Shown one piece after another: positions 46,111 to 58,047 of a stretch of DNA of 64,000 nucleotides. A model generated the notes under the pieces. That model had not been told where the DNA came from. It made no database searches and was given only the letters and a program-made list of their open reading frames with translations. Position numbers and translations under genes: made by a program. Position 1 is the stretch's first letter. Each line of letters begins with the position of its first letter. Origin of the DNA: Ursus arctos (lineage: Eukaryota > Chordata > Mammalia > Carnivora > Ursidae); the NCBI RefSeq assembly GCF_023065955.2, contig NW_026622985.1:69801931-69865930 (forward strand). The letters run 5' to 3'.

Positions 46111-47528
46111 CCCATTTCTGCATAAGTAATCCACTGAATAACTGAATTTTAGTATATGCAGCAATCCAGAAAAAATTAGGAAACACAGAACCACTGCAAT
46201 TACCATAATAAAAGTAATTTAATATAGGAATCAGAGCTTGCACAAGTGTGGGAGGTGCTGGAGGAGCGAAGGTCTGGAGATTGCAACCAAAGAATCACAG
46301 ACTCAGTTACTAATGATTTCAGCCCAAAGACCTAGAACACAGTGGAGAAGCTAGAGCTTAGTGAGAAGTCTGAGAAGCCACATCTGGCTGTGACAACTAT
46401 GAAATGGTTGCTCATAGTGAGTTCTATAAATCTGCCCTATCAGGTCACCATGACCTCAAAGAGCTCATGGGAAGATCTGCACTACATCTGGCCACCACAC
46501 CTCTTTAGAATAACGAACTTTTCATCCTGTCTTCCAAATCTTACACGAGTACCTCACATGAGGTCAGCACACCAGAAAAGGGGACTCTGGGAAATACAAT
46601 TCCTTAAACTTGGGAATAATGCAAAGCTGACAACAAACAATCTAGCCATGTATACACTATTGTTGATTCAGCTTCCAGTTCATCTCTTTAACCTACATTA
46701 CCTTCTGACTAAAAATAATAGCATCATGCTTCTGCCAAACCAAAGATATTCCTACTCTCTCACTAAAAGTGAAGACATAAAACCAATTCGTCCATCTCTG
46801 GATGAGGTTTGTTCCTTTGTAGTTATATTCTTTCCTTGATAAATCTGTAACTTAAATACTAAGATATAGAGTTCACTGTTAGTAACATTTATCTTATATA
46901 GAGAGGAATATGAAAGGGGAAAAGGAAAAGAATATACAGAAAACAAACATAACTGCTTGGTTCTAAATTCTGCAATTGGTCGTGTGATCCCAGGTGAACT
47001 TACAGCTTCCTTCCTTAACTTCCCATTTCATCCTCCCTCTGCCTTCAGCAAACACTTCTGCTTGTATGTCTCTGCCTGATGGGTAATCCAAACCTTTACT
47101 CCTGAAGTGTCTATGCCATTAGCAGGCCTGCCTGTTTTGGTTTCTGTAGTTTCCAATTTACCACAGGACAAAAGAATACAAAGTATAAAGTAAGAACAAC
47201 AAGTCAAGTTTCAAAGACCAAGGCTTAAGAGTTGATCAGAAAAACAGAAACTCATCTAAGATAAAGAGAATTTGAAAGAACACAGAAGAGTTATGAGCCC
47301 AGGATTATGTATTTTTAAAAAGGAAAATCTCCCTAATGTCAGGCAAATTACAGACCCAAACCTAAAAAACTTCTAAGACCTATCTGCTACAGTTCTTGCA
47401 CTAAATTTCATTGGTTTCTTTTGACTTCTTACATTCAGATAAAATTAACCTGTATTCAATAAATATTTCAGAAGCTTTAGCTTTTACTTCTAGAAAGTTA
47501 TCCTAAAGAAATAACCTTGAATGCATAT
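46111..47528. other. Intergenic; 165-codon frame judged non-coding
   Basis: The frame at 46,342-46,839 (+) is the longest outside the L1s. It has no signal peptide, no domain and a weak start. About 46,170-46,600 reads like a decayed LTR-type repeat (GCAATTACCATAATAAAAGT, TGGAGATTGCAACCAAAGAA), but family not resolved. Confidence 0.4.
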
Positions 47529-47544
47529 AAAAATAGGGTCATCA

Positions 47545-47757
47545 GGGCTCCTGGGTGGCTCAGTCGGATAAGTGGCCCACTCTTGATTTTGGCTCAGGCT
47601 GTGGTCTCAAGGTCATGGGATCAAGCGCAGGGTCAGGCTCTGTGCTCAGTGGGGAAGTCTGCTTGTGATTCACTCTCTCCCCCTCTCTCTTTGCTGCTCC
47701 CCCCCCCGCTTGTGCTTTCAATAAATAAGTAAATAAATAAATACATAAAATCTTTTT
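47545..47757 (+). mobile_element. SINEC, plus strand
   Basis: GGGCTCCTGGGTGGCTCAGT head, GGGATCAAGCGCAGG B-box area, older CT-rich body and AATAAATAAGTAAATAAATA tail. Target duplications AAAATAGGGTCATCA and AAAATATGGTCAACA flank it. Confidence 0.92.
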
Positions 47758-47998
47758 AAAAAATATGGTCAACAACATCTTTAGCAGGGACTTTTTGTTG
47801 TTGTTGTTGTTAAATAGGAAAAATGTCTAAAATGCCCATCAGAGAGAGACTATTATATACATCATGGTATATCTATACAACAGACAATTATGGATCCACA
47901 GAAAACTATATTATAAAAAATTATTTAATGGTACAAATGTAATTTATATTTTATTAGTAAAAGTAACACGTTAAAACTGCACTCAAAGCATAATGATA

Positions 47999-48178
47999 GG
48001 GGCGCCTGGGTAGCGCAGTCGTTAAAGCGTCTGCCTTCGGCTCAGGGCGTGATCCCGGCGTACCGGGATCGAGTCCCACATCGGGCTCCTCTGCTATGAG
48101 CCTGCTTCTTCCTCTCCCACTCCCCCTGCTGTGTTCCCTCTCTCGCTGGCTGTCTCTCTGTCACATAAATAAATAAAA

Positions 48179-48206
<28 letters not shown>
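47999..48206 (+). mobile_element. Young SINEC with ~26-nt poly(A), plus strand
   Basis: GGGGCGCCTGGGTAGCGCAG head, GGGATCGAGTCCC B-box, ursid-like body. The long pure poly(A) (about 48,184-48,209) and exact duplications AAAGCATAATGATA (47985-47998, 48207-48220) mark it as one of the most recent insertions. Confidence 0.97.
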
Positions 48207-48212
<6 letters not shown>

Positions 48213-48220
48213 TAATGATA

Positions 48221-48641
48221 GTTTTGTTATCAAAATTTAGATAAATGTTCTAAGAGTCTTACATGGGAACAAATACAGTCATGTCTCTTTTCCTTTTTCG
48301 TTTTAACAACCTAAACCTCAATCACTCTAATTAGAAAGAAGTTCAGGATTACACTTTTGAAAAACCATATCCTCTCTCCCTCCTACAGTTTGGCCTTCCA
48401 CTTCCTCCTCACCACAAAATGTTTCCAAGAACCCTACAGAACTATTTACTCCTAAAAGAATTTGCTTCCTAATGTGAGTATGACAGATCACTAGAAAGCA
48501 CAATGACTCCACTACTGCCTCAGACTTTTTTTTATGCTGCAAAATGTTGCTATTGAAGAGTACTCCAGCAAGTTTTGGCACTGTCTACTCTCCCATGGTG
48601 CCAGCAAAGGCCTGCGCACAGGGTATGAAAAGACCAGCAGA
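48221..48641. other. Intergenic, nothing recognised
   Basis: Short minus-strand frame at 48,327-48,581 has no domain. No repeat recognised. Confidence 0.4.
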
Positions 48642-48755
48642 TAGACGTTATTGCAAATGATATAAACACCCTAATTAAAAAGCAGAAATTTACACACTGG
48701 ATAAAAAACAGTAGTCATCTATATGCTGCCTATAAGAAACCTATTTAAAATGTAA

Positions 48756-48897
48756 TGGTTATTAAGGAGGGCACATATTGCATGGTGCACTGGGTGTTAT
48801 AAGCAAGTAATGAATCATAGAACTTTACATCAAAAACTAGGGATGTACTGTATGGTGACTAACATAATATAATAAAAAATTATTATAAAAAAATATA
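48756..48897 (+). mobile_element. 5'-truncated carnivore L1 3' end
   Basis: TTAAGGAGGGCACATATTGC, ATGAATCATAGAACTTTACA and GTATGGTGACTAACATAATA nearly duplicate the 3' end of the full-length L1 at 55,672-55,790. Target duplications TAAAATGTAA are at 48746-48755 and 48898-48907. Confidence 0.92.
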
Positions 48898-48944
48898 TAA
48901 AATGTAAAGACACAAAAAATTAAAAGTAAAAGGATGAAAATATA

Positions 48945-49372
48945 TATATGTTTCAAACTGTATGACATTGTGGAAAAGGCAAAACTATGGAGGCAGTGAA
49001 AAGATCAGTGGCTATCAGAGATTGGAGGGGGGAAAGGAATGAATAGATGAAACACAGAGGAATTGGGGGGCAGTGAAAATGCTCGGTACATCATAATGTT
49101 GGATACTTGTCATTATATATTTGTACAAACCCATAGAATGTACAACACCAAGAGTGGCCTATAACGTGAACTATGGACATTGAGTATGATGACGTGTCTC
49201 TATAGGTTCATTAACTGTAACAAATGCATCACTCTGGTGGGTGATGTTGACAATGGGGTAAGCTGTATGTATGTGGGGGACAGGAGGTATATGAATAAGC
49301 TCTGTACTTTCTCCTCAATTTTCCTGTGAACTTAAAACTGCTCCAAGAAATTAAGTCTTAACAGTAAAAAAA
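48945..49372 (+). mobile_element. Older L1 3'UTR fragment inserted in the ancient L1
   Basis: GGAAAAGGCAAAACTATGGA, AGATCAGTGGCTATCAGAGA, AACACCAAGAGTGGCCTATA, AACAAATGCATCACTCTGGT and AAACTGCTCCAAGAAATTAA match the 3'UTR of L1M-type elements, with poly(A) at 49,364-49,370. The host L1 resumes at GATATGCCATGCTAATACTA. Confidence 0.72.
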
Positions 49373-49767
49373 GATATGCCATGCTAATACTAATCAAAAG
49401 AAGATTACAGTGACTATATTAGTAATAGTCCAAATAACATTCAAAGTAAAAAATAATACCATAAATAAAGAGGGTCATCTTACATTTACAAAAAGGTGAA
49501 TTCATCAAAAAATATCTTAAATGTTTATGCACCTCATAACAGAGCTTCAAAGTATATGAAGCAAAAACAGATAGAATTGAAAGCCGTAATAAACAAATTC
49601 ACAATTACTAAGATTTCAACAAAACTCTCTCAATAATCAAAAGAATAAGTCATAAAATCAGTAAGGATTAAAAAAAAACATGAACAACATTATTAACCAA
49701 CTTGACTTAACTGACAAACGAAAAGACAAATGAAACCCAAACAAGCATAAGAAAGGAAATGGTAAAG

Positions 49768-50743
49768 GGGGGGAGGGGGGAAAGATGGCAGAGGATACGG
49801 GACCCTTTTATCAGTTGGTCCCCTGAATCAAGCTGGATATCTACCAGACCAACCTGAACACCCACAAAATCTGCCTGAGATGTAGGAAGGTACATCTGGA
49901 TCTCTACAAATGAACATCTCCAGCTCTGAGTATTGAGGTACAAAGCGGGGAGCTGTGAATCTGCGCACAGATATCAGAAGATAAACGGAAGGGGGAGGGA
50001 GCTGACGCACTTGGGCGCCGGGAAGCAGTAGCCACTTGCACTGGGTAGCGGGTACACTCCCAGACCGGCACCGTGAGAAATCAGACTGAGACCGGGAGCT
50101 CGGGAGCATGCGCGACCAGACTGATAACTGGAGCTCTGGAGCACACACTCGAACTAGACTGAAACCAGAAGCTCAGGAGCGCATACAACCAGATGGAAAA
50201 CCTGCACTCCAGAGCGCGCGAACCACACTGAAACAGGGAGCTCGGGAGCGCCCAGGAACCGGGGGCGGCTGGTGGTGTTAGAAGCACAAAGGACAGAGAC
50301 CTGCCAGTCCTGGAAGTGAGGGCTGGGAGACTGGCTGCGGGGTATTTTAGCAGCACCTTCGGAAACAGAGTTAAAGTGGCCAGGAGAGCTCAGTGGAGAG
50401 AGGACTGCTATCTCTTTGTTCTGAGACAGAGGCTAGGATATGGCCACTATGGCTCTGACTCTCAGAAGAGGCACAGAAAACCGCCAGGGAAAGCCACCAG
50501 AGAACAAAAACTGGGAAATACTGGTTCACATTGTGCCCATCCCCATCCCCTTTTGCAGGGGACTGGGCAACTCTACCCAAACAGGGTTGCCTGAGTATCA
50601 GCGTGGCAGGCCCCTCCCCCAGAAGGCAGGCTGAAAAAGCAAGAAGCCCACATCCCTAAGGTCCCTATAAAACAAGTGCACACTACCTGGGTCCTGGTCA
50701 ATAATTTGGGCTCTGTGCATCCCCGCAACCTCTCCTCATCAGA
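49768..50743 (+). promoter_or_regulatory. L1 5'UTR (internal promoter region)
   Basis: About 976 bp, richer in GC and CpG than the surroundings (e.g. GCATGCGCGAC, CCAGAGCGCGCG). L1 5'UTRs hold the internal pol II promoter. Short frames on both strands here are chance products of the base composition. Confidence 0.75.
50082..50259 (+). repeat. Five degenerate tandem units in the L1 5'UTR
   Basis: Units of 34-38 bp at 50082-50116, 50117-50154, 50155-50189, 50190-50223 and 50224-50259. Each starts like CAGACTGAAAC, has GGAGCTC(G/A)GGAGC in the middle and ends in a C(G)AAC-like motif. Several carry CpGs. Confidence 0.85.
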
Positions 50744-51643
50744 ATGACGAGGAGGAGATAGCCTCAGCAAAGCAAGGAGACAGAGACTGTGGCCTCTGCC
50801 ACAGAACTGATGGATATGGATATAACCAAATGGTCAGAAATGGAGTTCAGAGTAACAATGGTCAAGATGATGTGAAGGCTTGAAAAAAATATTAACAAAA
50901 ATATTAACGAGAATATAGAATCTCTAAGGGTGGAAATGAGAGCGAATCTCACAGAAATTAAAAATGCTATGAATAAAATGCAGTCTAAACTAGATGCCCT
51001 GATGGCCAGGGTAAATGAGGCAGAAGAACAAATCAGTGAATTGGAAGATGGGATGTTAGAAAAGAAAGTAAAAACGGAAACTTGGCTCAAAAAAATCCAA
51101 TCTCAAGAATGTAGATTACGGGAGATTACTGACTCAATGAAACGTTGCAATGTCAGAATTATAGGCATCCCCGAGGGTATGGAGAAAGAGCGAGGTCTAA
51201 AAGAGATATTTGAAAAAATTGTAGCTGAGAACTTCCCTAATCTGGCAAAGGAAACAAGCATTCGTGTCCAAGAGGCAGAGAGGACCCCTCCCAAGATCAA
51301 TGAGAACAGACCTACACCACGTCACATCATAATGCAATTTGCATATATTAGATCCAAGGATACAATATTGAAAGCAGCCAGGAGGAAGAAAATCTTTACA
51401 TACAGAGGGAAGAATATCACAATAACGTCAGACCTGTCTACAGAGACCTGGCAGGCCAGGAAGGATTAGCAAGGTATTTTCAAAGCTCTAACTGAGAAGA
51501 ACATGCAGCCAAGGATCCTTTATCCAGCAAGGCTGTCATTCAGAATTGATGGAGAGACAAGGACCTTCCAAGACTGGCAGAAACGGAAGGAATTTGTGAC
51601 CACCAAGCCAGCCCTACAAGAGATATTAAGGGGGGTTCTATAA
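50744..51643 (+). pseudogene. L1 ORF1 (RNA-binding protein), inactivated
   Basis: L1 ORF1p is a trimeric nucleic-acid-binding chaperone that coats L1 RNA. The frame starts at ATG 50,744 (MTRRR), continues to TAA 51,641-51,643, and is about 300 codons, the family's usual size. A coiled-coil-like, Glu/Lys-rich part (about 50,930-51,110) is followed by the RRM-like core (about 51,140-51,330, with RNVRIIGIPEG-like sequence CNVRIIGIPEGMEKE) and the C-terminal domain. Three in-frame stops break it: TAG 50,759-50,761, TGA 50,873-50,875 and TAG 51,467-51,469 (Trp codon lost). No frameshift found. The longest remaining open stretch is 179 codons, 50,930-51,469. Confidence 0.92.
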
Positions 51644-51715
51644 AAGTAAAAAGGCCCCAAGCGTGATACAGAACAGAAATTTACAATCTGTAGAAACAAA
51701 GACTTCACAGGCAAC

Positions 51716-54700
51716 ATGCCATCATTAAAATCATATCTCTCAATAATCACTCTCAATGTGAATGGCCTAAATGCTCCCATAAAACACCACAGGGTTGCAG
51801 ACTGGATAAAAAGACATGACCCATCATTTGCTGTCTACAAGAGACTCATTTTGAACCTAAAGATACATCCAGACTGAAAGTGAAGGGATGGAAAACCATT
51901 TTTCATGCCAATGGACCTCAAAAGAAAGCTGGGGTAGCAATTCTCATATCAGACAGATTAGATTTTAAACTAAAGACTGTAATTAGAGATACAGAAGGAC
52001 ACTATATTATTCTTAAAGGATGTATCCAACAAGTGGATAGGACAATTATAAATATCTATGGCCCCAACAGGGGAGCAGCTAGATACACAAGCCAACTCTT
52101 AACCAGAATAAAGAGACATATAGATAATAATACATTAATAGTAGGGGTCCTCAACACTCCGCTGTCACCAATAGACAGATCACCTATGCAGAAAATCAAC
52201 AAAGAAACAAGAGCTTTGAATGACATACTGGACCAGTTGGACCTCATAGATATATACAGAACACTAGATCCCAGAACAACAGAATACTCATTCTTCTCAA
52301 ATGCACATGGAACTTTCTCCAGAACAGACCATATACTGGGTCACAGAACAGGTCTCAACCGATACCAAAAGACTGAGATTATTCCCTGCATATTCTCAGA
52401 CCACAATGCTTTGAAAGGGGAACTCAATCACAAGGAAAAATTTGGAAGAAACTCAAACACTTGGAAACTAAGAACCATCTTGCTCAAGAATGATTGGGTA
52501 AACCAGGGAATTAAGAAGGAGATTAAACAATTTTTGGAGACCAACGAAAATGAAAACACATCGGTCCAAAACCTATGAGACACTGCAAAGGCAGTCCTAA
52601 GGGGAAAATACAGAGCCATCCAAGCCTCACTCAAAAGAATAGAAAAATCTAAAATGCAGTTTTTATATTCTCACCTCAAGAAGCTGGAGCTGGAACAGAA
52701 AAACAGGCCTAACCCACACATGAGAAGGCAGGTGATCAAGATTAGAGCAGAGATCAATGAATTAGAAACCAGGAGCACAGTAGAGCAGATCAACAGAACT
52801 AGAAGCTGGTTCTTTGAAAGAATAAATAAGATTGATAAGCCACTGGCCAGACTTATTCAAAAGAATAGAGAAAGGACCCAAACTAATAAAATTATGAATA
52901 AAAGGGGAGAGATCACAACCAACACCAATGAAATACGAAGGATCATTAGAAACTTTTATCAACAGCTTTATCCCAATAAATTATACAACCTGGAAGAAAT
53001 GGATGCTTTCCTGGAAACCTATAAACTACCAAGACTGAAACAGGCAGAAATTGATTATTTAAACAGACCAATTAATTATGAAGAGATTGAAGCAGTGATC
53101 AAAAACCTCCACAAAAACAAGAGCCCAGGGCCTGACAGATTCCCTGGGGAATTCTACCAAACATTCAAAGAAGAAATAATACCTATTCTCCTGAAGCTGT
53201 TTCAAAAAATAGAAACAGAAGGAAAACTACCAAACTCATTCTGAGGCCAGTAGTACCTTGATCCCCAAACCAGACAAAGACCCCATCAAAAAGGAGAATT
53301 ACAGACCGATATCCCTGATGAATATGGATGCCAAAATTCTCAAAAAGATCCTAGCTAATAGGATCCAACAGTACATTAAAAGGATTATCCATCATGACCA
53401 AGTGGGATTCACCCCTGGGATGCAAGGGTGGTTCAACATTTGCAAATCGATCAGTGTGACAGATCATATCAACAAGAAAAAAATCAAGAACCATATGATC
53501 CTCTCAATTGATGCAGAAAAAGCATTTGACAAAATACAGCATCCTTTCCTGATTAAAACCCTTCAGAGTGTAGGGATAGAGGGTATATTCCTCAATCTCA
53601 TAAAAACCATCTATGAAAAGCCTACAGCAAATATCCTTCTCAATGGGGAAAAGCTGGAAGCCTTTCCCTTAAAATCAGGAACACGACAAGGATGCCCACT
53701 CTCGCCATTATTATTCAACATAGTACTAGAAGTCCTTGCAACAGCAATCAGACAACAAAAAGGGATAAAACGTATCCAAATCAGCAAAGAAGAAGTCAAA
53801 CTGTCACTCTTCGCAGATGACATGATACTCTATATGGAAAACCCAAAAGACTCCACCTCCAAATTACTAGAACTTATAGAGCAATTCAGTAATGTGGTGG
53901 GATACAAAATCAATGCTCAGAAATCAGTTGCATTTCTATACACGAACAATGAGACTGAAGAAAGAGAAATTAGGGAATCCATTCCATTTACAATGGCACC
54001 AAAAATTATACATTATCTCGGAATTAACTTAACCAGGGAGGTAAAGGATCTATATTCTAGACACTACAAATCACTCTTGAAAGACGTTGAAGAAGACACA
54101 AAAAGATGGAAAAACATTCCATGCTCATGGATCGGAAGAATAAACATAGTTAAAATGTCTATGCTACCCAGAGCAATCTACACTTTAAATGTCATCCTGA
54201 TCAAAATACCGATGACATTTTTCAAAGAGCTGGAACAAACAGCCCTTAAATTTGTGTGGAACCAGAAAAGGCCCTGAATCGCCAAGGAATTGTTGAAAAG
54301 GAAAAACAAAGCTGGGGGCATCACATTGTCGGATTTCAAGCTATACTACAAAGCTGTGATCACAAAGACAGCATGGTACTGGCACAAAAACAGACCAATG
54401 GAACAGAATAGAGAACCCAGAAATGGACCCTCAGCTCTATGGGCAACTAATCTTTGACAAAGCAGGAAAAAACATCCAGTGGAAAAAAGACAGTCTCTTC
54501 AATAAATGGTGCTGGGAAAATTGGACAGCTATATGCAAAAGAATGAAACTTGACCACTCTCTCACACCATACACAAGGATAAACTCCAAATGGATGAAAG
54601 ACCTCTATGTAAGACAGGAATCCATCAAAATCATAGAGGAGAACATAGACAGCAACCTCTTTGACATCGGCCACAGCAACTTTTTTCATGACACATCTCC

Positions 54701-55518
54701 AAAGGCAAGAGAAACAAAAGAAAAAATGAACTTGTGGGACTTCATCAAGATAAAAAGCTTCTGTACAGCCAAGGAAACAGTCAAAAAAACTAAGAGGCAG
54801 CCCACGGAATGGGAGAAGATATTTGCAAATGACACTACAGATAAAAGATTAGTATCTAAGATCGACAAAGAACTTCTCAAACTCAATACACAGGAAACAA
54901 ATAATCAAATCAAAAAATGGGCAGACACTTTTCCAATGAAGACATACAAATGGCTAACAGACACATGAAAAAATGTTCAAAATCATTAGACATCAGGGAA
55001 ATTCAAATGAAAACCACATTGAGATACCACCTTACGCCAGTTAGAATGGCAAAAATTGGCAAGGCAGGAAACAACAAATGTTGGAGAGGATGTGGAGAAA
55101 GGGGATCCCTCTTACACTGTTGGTGGGAATGCAAGTTGGTACAGCCACTTTGGAAGACAGTGTGGAGGTCCCTTAAACAGTTAAAAATTGAGCTACCCTA
55201 TGATCCAGCAATTGCACTACTGGGTATTTACCCCAAAGATACAGACATAGTGAAGAGAAGGGCCATATGAACCCCAATGTTCATAGCAGCATTGTCCACA
55301 ATAGCTAAATTGTGGAAGGAGTGAGATGCCCTTCAACAGATGACTGGATTAAGGAGATGTGGTCCATATATACAATGGAATATTACTCAGCCATCAGAAA
55401 GAACGATTACCCAACATTTGCTGCAACATGTAGGGGACTGGAGGAGATTATGCTAAGTGAAAAAAGTCAAGCAGAGAAAGACAATTATCATATAGTTTCA
55501 CTCATTTATGGAACATAA
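51716..55518 (+). pseudogene. L1 ORF2 (endonuclease-reverse transcriptase), inactivated
   Basis: ORF2p nicks DNA with its apurinic-type endonuclease and reverse-transcribes L1 RNA. Frame starts at ATG 51,716 (ITLNVNGLNAP). Endonuclease: 51,730-52,430, with SDH near 52,398; the active-site Asp of the GDFN motif is replaced by Val (GVLN, codon 52,147-52,149). Reverse transcriptase: FADD at 53,810-53,821 intact. C-terminal Cys/His region: [18 protein letters not shown] (about 55,079-55,132). Lesions seen: about 1 bp lost near 51,826; TGA 52,576-52,578; 2 bp lost near 53,243; TGA 54,275-54,277; about 8 bp lost near 54,394; about 13 bp lost near 54,924; TGA 55,268-55,270; 1 bp lost near 55,322. 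The terminal frame ends SLIYGT, TAA-type stop at 55,516-55,518. Deletion sizes are inferred from family structure and agree with the observed frame changes. Confidence 0.93.
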
Positions 55519-55790
55519 GAAGTAGGAAGATTGATAGGAGAAGGAAGGGAAGAATGAAGGGGGGGTAAACAGAAGGGGGAATGAACCATGAGAGACTGTG
55601 GACTCTGGGAAACAAACTGAGGGCTTCGGGGGTGGGGAGTTGGGGACAGGGATAGGCCGGTGATGGATATTAAGGAGGGCACATATTGCATGGAGCACTG
55701 GGTGTTACACGCAAATAATGAATCATGGAACACTACATCAAAAACTAAGGATATACTGTATGGTGACTAACATAACATAATAAAAAAATC
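55519..55790 (+). other. L1 3'UTR with G-rich tract
   Basis: GAAGGGGGGGTAAACAGAAG and GGGCTTCGGGGGTGGGGAGT form the purine/G-rich part typical of L1 3'UTRs, followed by TTAAGGAGGGCACATATTGC and CATAACATAATAAAAAAATC near the tail. G-runs could form a quadruplex. Confidence 0.85.
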
Positions 55791-56187
55791 ATTATAAAAA
55801 AAAGAAAGGAAATGGCAAAGAATAGATGAGAAATTGATAAAAATTGAAAATAAAAAAACAATGGAGAAAATCACTAAAGCCAAATGCTAGTTTTCTGAAA
55901 AGATGTATAAAGATTTCTGAAAAGATGTAAAAAGATGTAAAAGATGTAAAATCTAATTAGTTTAAGAAAAAAACAGGGAGAAGGCATGAGTTACCAAGTT
56001 ACTAATATCAGGAATATGAGAAAGAACATCATTACATTTCCTACACACATTGAAAAGATAATAAGAAAATATAATAAACAATTTCATAGCACTAGTTTCA
56101 AAACCTTACATGAAATAAACAAATTCCTTAAATGACACACTCAAACCTGACTAAAGAAAAAATACAACCAGAATATCCTCACATCTA

Positions 56188-56214
56188 TTAATTTAATTTA
56201 ATTTAATTTAATTA
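56188..56214. repeat. (AATTT)n pentanucleotide microsatellite
   Basis: About five TTTAA-type units inside the ancient L1. Confidence 0.9.
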
Positions 56215-58047
56215 ACAAATCTCCCCACAAAGAAAACTCCTGGCCCCACATCTTAACCATTAAATTGTACAAACATTTAAGAAAGAAATAATACCAATTC
56301 TATACAAACTCCCCAAAATTTTAAGACAAGGGAATACTTCCCAACTCATCTGTGAGGCCTGCATTACCCTAAATCCAAAATCCAGACAGTATAAGAAAAG
56401 ATAACTACACACCATATCCCACATGATCATAGCTGCAAAATCTTAAGAAAATTTTAGCAAATCAAATTCAATGCTATATAAAAAGAATAAAAAATCATGA
56501 ATACATTGGGGTTTAGCAAGGGATTACAAGGCAGGTTAAACATTTGAAAATCAGTCAATGTAATTCATCATATTATAAAATCTAAAAAATCTTACGATCC
56601 TCTCAGTAGGTACAGAAAAACAAACTGACAAAACAAATTCAATACCCATTCATGATAGAAAGAACACCTCTTGGTAATTTAGGAATAGAAGGGAACTTCC
56701 TTAATTTAATAAGCATATCTATTTAAGAAAAAAATAGGTAACATCACACAATGGTAAAGGACTAGCTCTTTCCCCCTAAGACGGGAACAAAATAAGGATA
56801 TCTGCCCTCATTACTTCTGTTCGACATCATACTGAAGGTTCTAGATTGGCTGCATAGGAAATACCAAAGAATCTACAAAAAAGCTACTAGAACTAATAAA
56901 TGAGGATATAAGGTCAATGTACAAATATATCAGTCATATTTTATACTTCATTAATGAAAAATTAAAAGTTGAAATTTTAAAACAGTACTATTTATACCTA
57001 AGACACTAAATAACATGAACTCTTAGGCATAAAACTAACAAAATATGTTTAAGATCTAAGAGATAAAAACTACAAAAGTGATGAAAAAATAAAAGAAGAG
57101 CTAAATAACTGGAAAGAGACACTGTTTTCATGGATTATATGATTCAATATTATTAAGATGTCAATTGCCCCCCAGACTGACAAATTTAATGCAATTCCAA
57201 TCAAAATCCCAGCAGGTTTTTTGGTTTTTAAAATTATATGGAAAGGCAAAGGAACTAGAATAGGCAAACAATTCTGAACAAGAAGAACAAAACTGGAGAA
57301 CTTATATCACCTGATAGCAAGATCCTTTTATAAAACCAGACAATGCAGTATTGGTGAGTGAACAGATTTATAGGATAATGGAACAGAATCAGACTCCAGA
57401 AATAAACCTACACTTTAATGTACAATTGATTTTCAAAAAAGATGCAAGTGCAATTCAATGCAGAAACAATTGGTGCCGAAACCATTTGATGTCCATATCC
57501 AGAGAGAGAAAGGGATGGAGAAAGAAAGGGAAAAAGGAAGGAAGGAGAAACTATACCTCATGTGACAAAAATGAAATCAAAATGAATTAATATGTAAATG
57601 TGAAATCTAAAGCTAAAACACTTCTAGATAATAAGCACAAGAGGAAATCTGTGTGACTTTGAGTTAGGCAAATATTTTTTAGCTGTGGCCCCAAAGCCAT
57701 AATTTATAAAAGAAAAATTGATAATTTGGACTTCAACAGAATTTAATTCTGCTTTTTGGAAAGGCAAGCCACAGAGTGGGAGAAAGTATGTGCAGATCAC
57801 ATATCTGATAAGAACTTATACCAAGGTTATATAAAGGACCCTCAAAACTCAGTAAGAAAATGAACCCAACACAAAATGGGAAAAATTTTCAAGTTGACAT
57901 TTCACCAGAGAAGATATTCATATGACAAATAATTATATGAAAAAGGCTTAACATCATCATTTATGACGGAAATACAAATTAAAACCATAATAAAATACCA
58001 TTATATGCCTATTACAGTGGCTGAAATCAAAGGCACTGACAAGAAAT

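Larger units (their letters stand above)
49768..55801 (+). mobile_element. Full-length carnivore LINE-1 (~6.03 kb)
   Basis: The element begins GGGGAGGGGGGAAAGATGGC and ends in an A-rich tail. It is flanked by 19-bp duplications starting AAGAAAGGAAATGG (49749-49767, 55802-55820; one mismatch). Layout: 5'UTR about 49,768-50,743 with tandem units; ORF1 50,744-51,643; spacer; ORF2 51,716-55,518; G-rich 3'UTR to about 55,785. The target is the ORF2 of an older L1. Its relative youth is seen in the conserved duplications and long reading frames, but both ORFs carry inactivating changes. Confidence 0.96.

Noticed and set aside
46342..46839. 165-codon open frame
   Set aside because: Longest outside L1, but no domain, no signal peptide, no splice context and repeat-like flanks.
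49707..50770. Several overlapping 63-106-codon frames on both strands
   Set aside because: They fall in the GC-rich L1 5'UTR and are a by-product of composition. The human-type antisense ORF0 was considered but cannot be supported.
50930..51469. A new small protein-coding gene (179 codons)
   Set aside because: It is the middle of L1 ORF1, bounded by in-frame stops on both sides.
53258..54277. Stand-alone reverse transcriptase gene (339 codons)
   Set aside because: It is the reverse transcriptase part of the broken L1 ORF2, between a 2-bp deletion and a TGA.
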